Source of the DNA: Strigamia acuminata
Taxonomy: Eukaryota; Arthropoda; Chilopoda; Geophilomorpha; Linotaeniidae
Assembly (NCBI GenBank): GCA_949358305.1
Contig: OX442314.1
Coordinates: forward strand, 46,384,581-46,448,580
DNA length: 64,000 nt
Direction of reading: 5' to 3'
In this document: positions 53,901 through 64,000 of the stretch, piece after piece
Layout: every line of letters begins with the position of its first letter
How positions within the stretch are numbered: position 1 is the stretch's first letter
Notes under the pieces: generated by a model
The model's input: only the letters and a program-made list of their open reading frames with translations
Told to the model about the DNA's origin: nothing
The model's database searches: none
Translations under genes and position numbers: made by a program

Positions 53901-56900
53901 ATGCAGAAGAACGCGCGTCCGAAGCCGCTCGTTTTGGCCGAAATTCGTCGATTTCATCGGCGCGATCGCCAGGCAGGTGAGACTGTCACCGAATACTCGT
54001 TGGCTCTCCAAGACCTTGCTCAGAATTGCGACTTTGGTGAAAATAAATCGGACGAGCTGCGAAATCGCTTTTTATGTGGCTTGCAAAACGAGCAAGTCCA
54101 ACATGCGTTAACCCTGAAAACTGATCTGACTTTCGACGACGCCGTTGCTTTTGCGGCTTCCGCTGAGGTGTCATCGAAGGAATTTTCGACTATTGCTGCC
54201 CAGAATACTGCCGCCACTCCTGTGCATAAACTCCACGAGTCAAAGCCGCGATACGAGCCGAACAAACGAGGCGGGAAACGTTTCACGAAGAAAAATGTTG
54301 CTTTTCCAACTCCACACCAACCATCCAGTAAAGGAAATGCGTCGGGGTGCTCGGCTTGTGGGAAATCGAACCACTCGCGCGATTCGTGTCGTTTTCGGGA
54401 CGCCAAGTGCCACGGCTGTGGTAAAACTGGACATATTCGTCCGGTGTGGCGTTCTCGTGTTCCAGCATCGGATTCCACTCACGTTGTTCGTTTTAACGAG
54501 GACATGGATTTCTATCGAGTTCACACTGGTCCCGCAACTGCAGTCAATTCCGTGCATTTGCCACGTGTGAAACCTGTCATGATTACCATTTGTATCGATG
54601 GTGTCAATCTCGATATGGAGATGGACACGGGGGCAGGTGCTTCAATTATTGCTCTTGATTTATATCTAAAACATTTTTCTCATTTTCCATTGCAGACCAT
54701 CCCGTGCAACATGTACACGTACACAGGCGACCAAATACAGATGGAGGGAGTTATTGAAGTTCCAGTCAGGTTTAAAAATCGTAATTTCCAATTGCCACTC
54801 TGTGTCGCACGGGATGGTCCAGTTCCGTTGTTGGGCAGAGGTTGGTTATGCATGTTCGGGCTCCTTTCGAAAACTGCTGAAGCGGTCGGCGCGAAAATTT
54901 ACAAGGCCGATTCCGTTGCTCCCCAGTCCGAGGTTCTCGATTCCACTTCAGCCAAAGCTTTGGAAACGTTGTTGCTGAAGCACGAGCACACTTTCCGAGA
55001 TGAAATCGGTTGCTTTAACAAGTCCACTGTTCACATTGACGTTGATCCGGCGGTACAGCCGATTTTTCTAAAAGCTTATCCAGTCCCCATAGCAGTTAAG
55101 CCATTGGTCGAGGCTGAGTTGGCGCGTTTGCAAGCGCTGGGTATTATAACTCCGGTTGCATCATCACGTTGGGCAACGCCCGTGATGCATGTTAAAAAGT
55201 CTGATGGCACCATCAAATTGGCTGGTTGCTACAACCGGACAATTAACAAAGCTATTTTTCCCAACTCATATCCTTTGCCTTTATTTGCAGATGTGACCGC
55301 CAAATTGTCGGGGGGGGAAACTTATTCAGTATTAGATATGAATTCAGCCTTTAATCAACTGGAATTAGATGAGGAGAGTAAAATGTCATGTACGATTAAC
55401 ACGCATTTGGGCCTTTTCAGAGTAAATAGGTTGTTCTATGGAATTTCATCCGCTCCCGCTCTATTCCAACAAACGATGGACCAGTTGACCGCCAAGGTGA
55501 ACAGCGCTCAGCCGTTTATCGATGATTCTGCCGTGACAGGTGTGACTAACTCAGTTCACCTGCAAAACTTGGATGTGCTCCTGTCGACATTCGGCGGAGC
55601 CGGGCTTACTTTGAATCGCCGGAAGTGTCGCTTTATGCAACGGTCGATCCAGTTCCTAGGTTTGAATATTTCTAAACATGGTATTTCTCCCATAGATTCC
55701 AAGCTCGCTCGGCTACGAGATGCTAAACGCCCCAGTGATGTCACTTCCTTGAAATCGTTCCTTGGTCTCATCAACTACTACGGTCGCTTTGTTGCAAATT
55801 TGTCTACTCTGCTCGAACCGTTGTATCGTTTGACACGTGACGACGTCGAGTGGAAGTGGACAGAAGAGCACGAGTCCACCTGGAAAAAGGTTAAGGTTGC
55901 TGTGTCCACTGAGTCGGCGTTGGCTCACTTTGATCAGTCTAAAAAATTGTTTTTGACAGTTGATGCTTCCCCGGTAGGCGTGGGAGCGTTCTTGTCGCAC
56001 CTCGATCCAGACGGTACTCACAGGCCAATTGCCTTTGCGAGTTCTCTTTTGTCGGCCGCGCAGAAGAACTACGCACAGATAGAGCGTGAGGGATTCGCCA
56101 TTATTTATGGCATACGGAAATTCCATCACTACCTGTTTGGGCGTCGTTTCTTTCTGCGTACGGACCACAAACCCCTTGTCTCGATATTTGGAGAGAAAAA
56201 GGGTTGTAACCAGATCGTGGCTGCACGACTGCATCGTTGGGCGGTATTTCTTTCCGCATATGATTTCATTATTGAACACGTGCCTGCTGTGGACAACGCC
56301 ATTGCCGATGGCTTGTCTCGTAATCCACAACCGAGTGTGGACAGCAAAGAAGATTTGGAAGTCGGCATTAACAAAATTTATTCTGCTTTCATTTCAGATT
56401 TCCCGATGACTGCTACTTCTCTGAAAGCTGCATATGCAGCCGACGAAGTATTGCAAGCTGTTTTGCGACATGTTCGCACCGGATGGGAATCACGCACGCC
56501 GGACACCGCAGAATTTTACAAACATCGGGACTCGTTCTCAACCTTTGACGAATATTTATTTCTCTCCGACAGGTTGGTGATTCCGACAGCTGTTCGCCGT
56601 TCGGTGTTGGTCGAGCTCCACTCAGGTCATTACGGCATCGTCCGTACCAAATCGTTGGCGCGAGCCACGGTTTGGTGGCCTGGAATCGACGCAGACATCG
56701 AGCGCACAGTTAAGAGTTGCGACGTATGCCAGCGAAGCTTACCCGATCCACCCAAATCGAGCACCGTCAGTTGGCCAGTTTCCGACCAGGTGTGGGGCCG
56801 AGTACATTTGGACTTCGCCGGCCCGTTTCACAACTCGATGTTCCTGCTGGCAGTTGACGCCAAAACCAAGTGGTGCGAAGTGCGCAAGATGTCAACGACG

Positions 56901-57761
56901 ACCGCTGCCGCCACTATTGACGTGATCAAGTCCTGGTTCGAAAATCACGGTTTGCCACTGCATTTTCACACCGACAACGGACCACAGTTCACCTCGCAGG
57001 AATTTCGCCAGTTCTTGGCGATAAATGGAATTCGTCACACTCTCTCACCGCCATACCATCCAGCTACAAATGGCGCGGTTGAGGGTTTTGTGAAGACTTT
57101 TAAAACCCAAATTGACAAATTTTTAACATTGAATTTTTCCTTGTCGGACGCCGTATCTCGCTTCATCGCATCGTATCGCTCGATGCCACACGCTACGACG
57201 AAAGTTTCACCAGCTGTCGCCTTCCTTCAGCGTGAGATGCGGACGCGCTTACATTTATTGAATCCACGACTTCTGCCAGATGTCGACCAAATTGACATTC
57301 CGCGCCGTTTTGAAGTTGGGGACCTCGTGTTCGCGCGGGATTATCGGGGTACTCCCAAGTGGATACCCGGTATCGTTAAAAAGAAAACTTCCTCGTCTAC
57401 TTACGATGTAGAAGTCGCTCTCGATGTTACGTGGAATCGGCACATTGACCAGTTGCGACGCCGCGCAGATCCGAGTTTGTTGCCACAAAATGGGGGGAAA
57501 GTTTGTACAAGTTCCCTCCTCCCTTTCTCGCTCACTTCTCAACCGACTGCACCGCCTGTGCCTGTGCCCGATCCGCCACGCACCATTCCACCTGTTGTTG
57601 CACAACAGAATGTTGCTCCGACACACGCACCGCCACCGCCCGTTCGCGCGCCATCGCCACCTGCAATTGCTGGCTCGAGTGCTCCAGTTCCTCCAGCGCT
57701 TAGTCCTCGACCAGTCCGAAACAGGAAACAAACGGACTTTTATGGCTTCCCACCAAATTAA
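53748..57761 (+). CDS. Mag gag-pol, main part (lacks its own start)
   Basis: The first 51 codons (53748-53900) repeat those at 27095-27247. The unique part begins at 53901. A capsid region follows, then two zinc knuckles (CSACGKSNHSRDSC is normal; the second, CHGCGKTGHIRPVW, has Trp at 54447 in place of the last Cys). Protease is MDTGAGAS. RT has VLDMNSAF and FIDD. RNase H and integrase with intact D, D, E follow, then a Pro-rich tail. The frame is also open leftward into the Gypsy-B LTR to an ATG at 53664, which adds 28 foreign codons. That ATG is unlikely to be used normally. The polyprotein is otherwise uninterrupted. Confidence 0.92.
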   Translation, partial: ASIFACNKIVDDLEQVHTLLAYVGMPTLKLLVSLTAPKKPAEFKYDELVALMQKNARPKPLVLAEIRRFHRRDRQAGETVTEYSLALQDLAQNCDFGENKSDELRNRFLCGLQNEQVQHALTLKTDLTFDDAVAFAASAEVSSKEFSTIAAQNTAATPVHKLHESKPRYEPNKRGGKRFTKKNVAFPTPHQPSSKGNASGCSACGKSNHSRDSCRFRDAKCHGCGKTGHIRPVWRSRVPASDSTHVVRFNEDMDFYRVHTGPATAVNSVHLPRVKPVMITICIDGVNLDMEMDTGAGASIIALDLYLKHFSHFPLQTIPCNMYTYTGDQIQMEGVIEVPVRFKNRNFQLPLCVARDGPVPLLGRGWLCMFGLLSKTAEAVGAKIYKADSVAPQSEVLDSTSAKALETLLLKHEHTFRDEIGCFNKSTVHIDVDPAVQPIFLKAYPVPIAVKPLVEAELARLQALGIITPVASSRWATPVMHVKKSDGTIKLAGCYNRTINKAIFPNSYPLPLFADVTAKLSGGETYSVLDMNSAFNQLELDEESKMSCTINTHLGLFRVNRLFYGISSAPALFQQTMDQLTAKVNSAQPFIDDSAVTGVTNSVHLQNLDVLLSTFGGAGLTLNRRKCRFMQRSIQFLGLNISKHGISPIDSKLARLRDAKRPSDVTSLKSFLGLINYYGRFVANLSTLLEPLYRLTRDDVEWKWTEEHESTWKKVKVAVSTESALAHFDQSKKLFLTVDASPVGVGAFLSHLDPDGTHRPIAFASSLLSAAQKNYAQIEREGFAIIYGIRKFHHYLFGRRFFLRTDHKPLVSIFGEKKGCNQIVAARLHRWAVFLSAYDFIIEHVPAVDNAIADGLSRNPQPSVDSKEDLEVGINKIYSAFISDFPMTATSLKAAYAADEVLQAVLRHVRTGWESRTPDTAEFYKHRDSFSTFDEYLFLSDRLVIPTAVRRSVLVELHSGHYGIVRTKSLARATVWWPGIDADIERTVKSCDVCQRSLPDPPKSSTVSWPVSDQVWGRVHLDFAGPFHNSMFLLAVDAKTKWCEVRKMSTTTAAATIDVIKSWFENHGLPLHFHTDNGPQFTSQEFRQFLAINGIRHTLSPPYHPATNGAVEGFVKTFKTQIDKFLTLNFSLSDAVSRFIASYRSMPHATTKVSPAVAFLQREMRTRLHLLNPRLLPDVDQIDIPRRFEVGDLVFARDYRGTPKWIPGIVKKKTSSSTYDVEVALDVTWNRHIDQLRRRADPSLLPQNGGKVCTSSLLPFSLTSQPTAPPVPVPDPPRTIPPVVAQQNVAPTHAPPPPVRAPSPPAIAGSSAPVPPALSPRPVRNRKQTDFYGFPPN

Positions 57762-57906
57762 TATTTGTGTATGTTTTTAAAATAATTAACTTCATTTTGT
57801 ATTTGTTTAAATTTCAACCATGTTTTTTATTAACTTTTATATACATGTGTTTAATGTAATTGTTTAAATCTTTCTATGATTTGTGTAATTGGTGTTTCTC
57901 CCAATT

Positions 57907-57915
57907 TAAGGGGAT
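57907..57915 (+). other. Polypurine tract of Mag
   Basis: AAGGGGA lies just upstream of the 3' LTR, with the left-copy equivalent at 2605-2613. Confidence 0.7.
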
Positions 57916-57917
57916 GT

Positions 57918-58094
57918 TGGAGTGTCCTACTCCATAGGTCATCTTGACCAATCATAATGTTTCGGCGCTTTTAAGAGCAGCGCCACCTATCTGTTAAAAT
58001 TTGAATAAACACTCTGTTAACTTTACTATGGCCGACATGTTGTACTTCTTGACCACAAACACAATCTTCAATCATCAAGCATAAATACACAACA
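57918..58094 (+). repeat. 3' LTR of Mag
   Basis: Looks identical to 26642-26818. Followed by the ACCGG target duplication. Confidence 0.93.
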
Positions 58095-58883
58095 ACCGGG
58101 ATAAGCGCGAATCGCTTTTCAGCGAATTGTTTAATTAAATTGTTTATATATGTCGGCAATAGCTGCACGCCAGAGGAACGTGCACGCTACATGTATATCT
58201 GACGTTTAGCCGACGGTTTTCAAAATGAAAGCCAATCGACGAAATAAAAGTTCTCAACTCGAAATAACGAGTTCGTAACTCGTTAAAACGAGTTGTGTAA
58301 AACGACCCGATTCTGGCGGCCATAGATCGGCGGTGGAATCACGTTGTATTGTTATTATTATTATTATTTCCGTCGGGAAACTAAGCACTTTTTGGCCGCA
58401 TATGATCGCTTAAATGCGGCCACAAAGTGCTTAGTTTCCCATCGAAACTAGGCGCCGATCACCGACCGCATTCGATCGCAAGAACGCGGCCGGTGGTCAG
58501 CCAATTACCGGTGTTTGGTTCTGACGGGACACTAAGCATTTTTTGGCCGCATATGATTGCTCAAATGCGGCCAAAAAGTGCTTAGTTAAGTTAAATTCCT
58601 GAATGTTATGGCACTGAAATTTCCTTAAATAGTAAATGATAAAGTGTTTGCTTTATTCATAATAACGCGGCATACGGTTGCCGTCGAAGCTGGGCAGGAA
58701 AGCCAAAAAAAATAGAGGAGTTGCTTTTATAAATTCGCGGTAATTCGCGGTAATTCGCGGTATTTCCTGTTCGTGCTAAATCGATTCGCGCTAAATCGAT
58801 TTGCGGATAATCGATGTTCGAGCGCGAATTATTTTTTTTCGCGGTAAAGCGAGTTCGCTGAAAATTGATTCGCGGTAGATGTG
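58095..58883. mobile_element. Right part of the element split by Mag (right copy)
   Basis: Second copy of 2793-3581, with hairpins at 58375-58440 and 58532-58585 and the inverted subterminal array at 58732-58883. Confidence 0.5.
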
Positions 58884-59106
58884 CGGCCCCGAAAAACTGT
58901 CTTTCAAAATCCCAGCTTTAGGTTTTTTATTTTTCCTAATTTTTCCTGAGTATTATAAAAATATTCTAAAATTGATGTTATTTAATTTGTAAAAAATAAA
59001 TCAGTCATGTTAAAAAAAAAATTTTAATTGTAATTTTTTTATTAAATATTTACAATTTTGGCATTTGATAAAAGTGAACGAAGTTAAGGTTAGCCGAGTA
59101 ACCACC

Positions 59107-59632
59107 ACAGATGTGTCAAATACGAGGTCAAATACTTGTAGTTGATTCTCACCAGCCGCCAGGGAAACCAGCGCATGCGCAGATGAAACCGCGCTTCAAG
59201 ATTTTCTCTGGCCTGGCCATCTATATAATCTGTGGCTCAACCACAGAAAACAAGGAAATTTGCTTAAGAGAGAACAAATCTTTATGTTTACGGTAGCCCA
59301 GAGGATCAATCAACGAATGATATGGTCTGTTTTACTGTCAGAATCTCGTTATCAATATTTCAAAATAATTATGCAAACTTGTAGTTCGTGTTCATGCATC
59401 ATTGCAAAATGTAAATGCCGCATTCATATTGGAATTGCGGGCTTGCAGTACAAGGTCATGAATGCAAATAAAATCATACAAAGAATATCGTGAAAAATAA
59501 AAAATAAAACCCAAATTAGGAATGGACCAGAGCTCTGTTTTGGTTCAACTGAGAGCAATCGAGTCATCAGTTTCTCCAGGGGTGGCCACGAGGAGGTACA
59601 GAGTTGGATTTTACACCCCCAATAAACCAACA
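59107..59632. repeat. Interspersed repeat pieces (right copy of 3805-4330)
   Basis: Same two repeat pieces as in the left duplicate, unchanged by eye. Confidence 0.65.
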
Positions 59633-60295
59633 AAAATTTCGGTGTTCCGTTCTTCAAATGTCTTCAAATTTCTTCGAAACAGACGATAATCTGCAAAAAC
59701 ATAATCAAAATGATTAAAAACATGAATACTCATAGATGCACATCGAAATAAGTGATGATTGAAACAAAGGAATGGTCACTCGAGTTGAAATTTGATCCCA
59801 AATAGCGAGTGCGAACAAAGAAAAATGGTAAAGTTTACTTAAATCATTTTGTTCTTAAATCAATGGTTAAATATTACACAAAATGTCAAAATTAATCTAA
59901 ACAATTCATTAACCAACTAACCAAACCTTAAAATCAAATCCTAACAGAATTTTCCCCAGCGCGGACAACGAACAACACCATCAACTAGCTGAATGGAACT
60001 GACTACGGGGTTTACAAACCTAAAAACAAAAATAAATACTCGCGGTAGAAAGAATCTTTAAGGCCGTCTCCATGGCTAGATACACAGAACCATTCTCCCA
60101 CGAGAGACCAATCCTCGCTCATGATTGGCTACGCACGAAACGGAGACAATTTCAAAAAATCACCCGTTAAATTAATGATCACTTCGGTACAACGTTGTAA
60201 AACGAAGTTCCGACGTGACCATTTGATTGACGTAGAAAACCTGTCGCGTCCTACTTGGCATAGGTTTAAATAGCGCTAACGTGTAATACTTTACC

Positions 60296-61062
60296 TGTGA
60301 TCAATTATGTAAATACCCAAATGAATACTAAATGTATGTAAATGAACAAGTAATTTATTCAATAGGCTTGAAGGCCTTAAAATACACTCAGTATAAAACT
60401 AGAGTCGACTTGGTCAGAGTCGAACAAAGGATTTCTCAAGATGGCGTCGTCAGTTCCGCGTGGTCGGCGGGACAATGGCGGCATCTCGAGTTGTCGTTAA
60501 TTCGTCACGGATTCGTCGTTCACGGACGCGGTGGAATGCTCTTTCGAGTCTTCTATCCGTGCCTGTTGTCTAGGGTTTGGTTTAGCGTCGCAGAGGCCTC
60601 GTTTGGGAACTAGGGGTTCCTAACAAAGCACACGGACGCTTACTTCGGTGAATAATCGTATGGGCGATTATTCTGGGTGATTTCACAAGGGCTATTCGCT
60701 TGCTTTCGCCGGAATAGCTCTCAAGTGACTTCGTGAGAGTTACAGTTTGCACTTTACTCAGCGATCCTCGATCAATCCTAACTTGTACTTGAAGTTGGCC
60801 TGACGGTGAGGTAGTTGCTGTGTTCTTGGTGTCGTTTGTGTAAGTTCTGTCTTTTAGGCGGGAAACACAGCCTTTTATGCAGTGGGGTGAAGGGCCGGCG
60901 ATCAGCCAATGGGGGCTGACCACCAGTCGCTTCCTTCCCCTCGGGGCACACACCTGCCATGGGGAGGTGGAGCCAACTCGGGGGGGAAGGACTCTCTAAT
61001 CATAGTGACTCAGAGGGCAAGTATCCGCCAGGGGGGGACACTTATCCAACTGGGTCACCACA
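60296..61062 (-). repeat. Probable solo LTR (right copy of 4994-5760)
   Basis: Same sequence as the left duplicate. The boundaries are equally uncertain. Confidence 0.4.
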
Positions 61063-61144
61063 AACCACCAAAGATTTTAACAATCATCATTCAGCTCATT
61101 TGCTTTAACGTCGACTCACAATTCAATCCACTCAATAATCAATA

Positions 61145-61471
61145 ATGAATAATCAAAGAATGTCAGACGATGAATCCAGCTTTGAAATGCAATGCGACGA
61201 CGAGTACAGTATGGATGACGTTGACGATTATTACAAAACGAGTGTGAACGAATGCGAAATGGAAATAAATGCGGATTTCGAGCATTTTGATTTCGAGTGC
61301 CTATCGACGGACAAAGTGGAAAAATTACTGAACGAGAGCGCCGTGGCGTTTGCCAACAAAATCTTTCAGCACCTCCGTACACCACGTGGAAACAAGCGTC
61401 AGCTACAAAACTCAAGTCATCACTCAATAGCGCTGTCATCTACACACAATCAAACACTAATCATGGATTAA
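61145..61471 (+). pseudogene. Ariadne-2-like N-terminal fragment (right copy)
   Basis: Protein identical to 5843-6169, with the same acidic start, FDFECLS block and leucine-rich helix, and no RING or IBR. Identity only reflects the recent duplication. Confidence 0.45.
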
Positions 61472-61514
61472 TAAAGTTTAATTACTACAATTTTAAACAT
61501 TAAAGTTTTACAGT

Positions 61515-63181
61515 TGTGACAAATTAGCAATAGATGGCGCCACTAGTACTAGCGGCAAATTCAACCTCGAACTTCCTATTCTCCGCAGAAATAGTTCACA
61601 AACATATTATTATGTTTGTTATGACTAAATGTAATCTAAATCGATAATATAAAGTTATATTATCAATATTCAATAAAGTAAAGCAGGTATTCTTGCTTTA
61701 TCGCGGATACATGACGAGAAACACAGTTTCGAACGTATTTCCGTTCTGTGTATCCATTTCCTGTCCCCGGTATCCAGTTCCGGTTTGTGCTAAAAGATTA
61801 GCATAATCCCAATTTGCATCTCCGTATCCACTTCCTGCGATACGAGATTGGTGGAACTTAATCCCACCGAGTATAAAACTCCCTGACAACAGGAAGTTAG
61901 TTAGTTCTTGATTTCTGGTTATTTGGTATGTTCCGCATGTCAAATAACTGTTTCTTACTCAGGGCATGGTTCTACCGAACCATGCATAGCATGGCTCTGC
62001 TGAGCCATGCAACCCCCGTCAACTGAAGACGAAGTTCGGACTGTTAATGTTTCCGTCAAACGGTCTTGCCGAGGAGAAAGCCTCCCGCATAAGTATCCTC
62101 GTGGTCGGACAATAGAATCACGTGTGATACCAAAGTATTTAGTAACCGTCAGTAGCACTGTTACTGCAAGAGATTGACTCCATCACTTGATGGTGCCAAA
62201 GCAGTCTGCATGCAAAACATGTAGTAACCGCCAGTAGCACTATGTGTTTGGGAAAGTTATATCTCTTCGGTGATGGTGCCAAAGCAGTCTACTTATGAGT
62301 AGTATCTCGGGTGATTAATTCTGTTGTGCAGAACTGCGGGCTATATCCCCCTGAGTACCAGTGCCGTCTCTCACCGCACTGTTATTTAGGGCACGCGCGA
62401 TACTGTTCTGCTCGGCAAGGTGAACTTTGACGGCAATTGTGTGTTGCGATGTTTTAACCCTAATTTATTTTGTAGTTGATAATAAACATTAATTGTTTGA
62501 ACTTGACAACCAGTAAACAACCGAAGTAAGTCACGAGACTTATTTCACTGTATGACGAATCAAATTCGTAACAATAAATTGAATACAATTTATTGAGTTA
62601 ATTTATCAAACTCACAACCTCGCGAGTTAAATATAATTCGCAAGCGGAACCTTGGCGAATAAATGACTTCATTTATTCATTGCCAATTTCCAACCCTAGT
62701 TGTGGCGGTGCAGTTAAAAGTCAACCGCACCTCTCGGATCGAACCAAGCAGCATTACACGGACCATTACACCGGATACGAACCAGGAACGCGAAGGAACG
62801 CGAAGGAACCAGTCTCACGATTACGGAGCGTCGACGGAAGCCGCGAGGACACAGCCAGCCCGGCTACGCATAGACGACATCTTTATCTCGGTCGAGCGGG
62901 CGTTTTGCCGTTCCCGAACCCAGGATCACCATTAACCGTAATCATACTATTTTAGGGCTGTTTCACAGCCAATTATTTGTATAGTTTAATTTGTAAATTA
63001 ACTTGCCAAATGTCGGCATTAGAATTTGTATAACTTTTAGGATTGATTATATTGTTTAGTAACAATAAATGTAGTGTTTTGAGAAACTTGTTGTCTTTAT
63101 TTTATCTCGTATTATTCACTATTTCACGCGACTTATACCCGGTACTATCATGCGATAGGAGTTGTGGTCGTCACCGTCACA
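61515..63181 (+). repeat. Solo LTR, Gypsy-C relative (right copy)
   Basis: Second copy of 6214-7880. CAGT target duplication at 61511-61514 and 63182-63185. One substitution (62738). Confidence 0.85.
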
Positions 63182-63390
63182 CAGTTCATTTACAACACAT
63201 GGGGTTGACAGATTGTTGTAAAGGCTTTGAAAGTGTATAAAAATTGGAAATTAAGCGAGAGATTTAAGATTTATTTTATCAAGTAATACAAAAAGAAGAA
63301 ATCGAGCATTTTGAATTTAAAAATTATGAACGAGGTGAATTTTTTTCATTTTTTGTAAGCCCGGTTAAATGTTTTTTTTTTAATATCTCA

Positions 63391-64000
63391 TTTTAGTAAC
63401 AGGAATAATCATTCAAATAACACTTGGGTGGCTTTTGAGCAGGTTTTGATTTCTGGATTAAACAAATCGAAGCAAAATTTTGAGTTAAAAACAAAAAGAA
63501 AATGTCATTTGAAATCAAATTAGAAGAAAAAAAATCATCTTTTAATTTTTATTTTTAACAAGTTTTGGGAAGAAATAATAAATTGAAAATGAAATGAGAA
63601 TAATATACAAGGGAAACGGCAGATTTTGTTTCGTGGAGAAAGAAATTAAAACAAGTTTCACTTTTCTTAAATTTGAGTTGAACACAAAATGAAATTTCAA
63701 ATACAGAACTTTCAATGCGTAAATAAATAAATCAATGCAGAAATATTAACACGTGTTCACAGTAAGCAGGATTCCATTCAACCTTATTTTATTACCAGGA
63801 ATATTTTCCACTGGGGAAAATTTTCGACCCGGTTGAAAAGAATTCTGATAAAAAATATTTATGCAATAGTTATTTTTAAAGATCAAACTGAAATGCATTA
63901 ATACACCAATAAAAACAGAAATTAAACAATTTTGAATTTAAGAATACAGGAATATGCACACAAATAGGACTTGAATTGTTTTTTCTCATATGGGTTAATA
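63391..64000 (-). pseudogene. Zinc-finger remnants (right copy of 8090-8699)
   Basis: Decayed finger at 63391-63461 and the beginning of the next one at 63941, cut by the window end. An intact zinc-finger gene would be expected beyond 64.3 kb if the duplication continues. Confidence 0.6.

Larger units (their letters stand above)
26642..58094 (+). mobile_element. Mag-like gypsy retrotransposon, full length but split by Gypsy-B
   Basis: The two 177-bp LTRs (26642-26818 and 57918-58094) look identical and are flanked by ACCGG (26637-26641 and 58095-58099). Without the inserted material the element is about 4.8 kb, with a tRNA-Ser-type primer site, one gag-pol ORF of about 1361 codons and a purine tract. 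The insertion spans 27248-53747 and divides gag after codon 75. Confidence 0.93.
55303..64000. repeat. Right copy of 8.7 kb direct duplication
   Basis: Same content and order as 1-8699, running to the window end without a visible breakpoint. Confidence 0.95.

Overview
The window is animal nuclear DNA. It shows spliceosomal introns, polyadenylation signals, C2H2 zinc-finger genes, a THAP/P-element transposase and Ty3/gypsy LTR retrotransposons. It is AT-rich and looks like an invertebrate genome, probably arthropod, but I cannot name a species. Nothing bacterial or organellar is visible.

Layout. Positions 1-8699 and 55303-64000 are the same 8.7 kb. I noticed only three substitutions and one 1-base indel between them. 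The window therefore behaves like slightly more than one period of a 55.3 kb tandem duplication, or an assembly artefact that looks like one. Each copy holds the 3' half of a mag-like gypsy element (called Mag), a repeat-derived segment with hairpins, a probable solo LTR, a small gene fragment resembling the ariadne-2 N-terminus, a 1.67 kb solo LTR, and the start of a zinc-finger cluster. From 8 to 20 kb lies a cluster of one intact 12-finger C2H2 gene and several broken relatives. It is interleaved with a Tigger/pogo remnant, a four-exon gene for a small secreted ten-cysteine peptide, a solo LTR with a perfect 4-bp target duplication, a minisatellite, and a truncated gypsy copy. From 20 to 26.6 kb there are diverged repeats and an intact 882-aa THAP9-like P-element transposase.

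From 26.6 to 58.1 kb there is a three-level nest of LTR retrotransposons. Mag (plus strand, 177-bp LTRs, tRNA-Ser-like primer site) was invaded by Gypsy-B (minus strand, 972-bp LTRs, about 12.4 kb, tRNA-Pro-like primer site). Gypsy-B was in turn invaded through one of its LTRs by Gypsy-C (minus strand, about 1756-bp LTRs, about 14.1 kb, tRNA-Gln primer site). Each element's two LTRs look identical, so all three insertions are recent. B and C both carry intact gag and pol with a canonical A-AAA-AAC minus-one slippery site at the gag stop. Both also carry a long third ORF in the position where env would lie. Neither third ORF looks like an envelope protein, and both sit behind strong splice signals. 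In B the start codon of ORF3 lies in a separate 90-nt exon.

The most interesting items are the spliced, non-env third ORFs of Gypsy-B and Gypsy-C, the secreted ten-cysteine peptide gene, the 153-bp duplication flanking Gypsy-B (far larger than a normal integrase footprint), and the 55.3 kb duplication.
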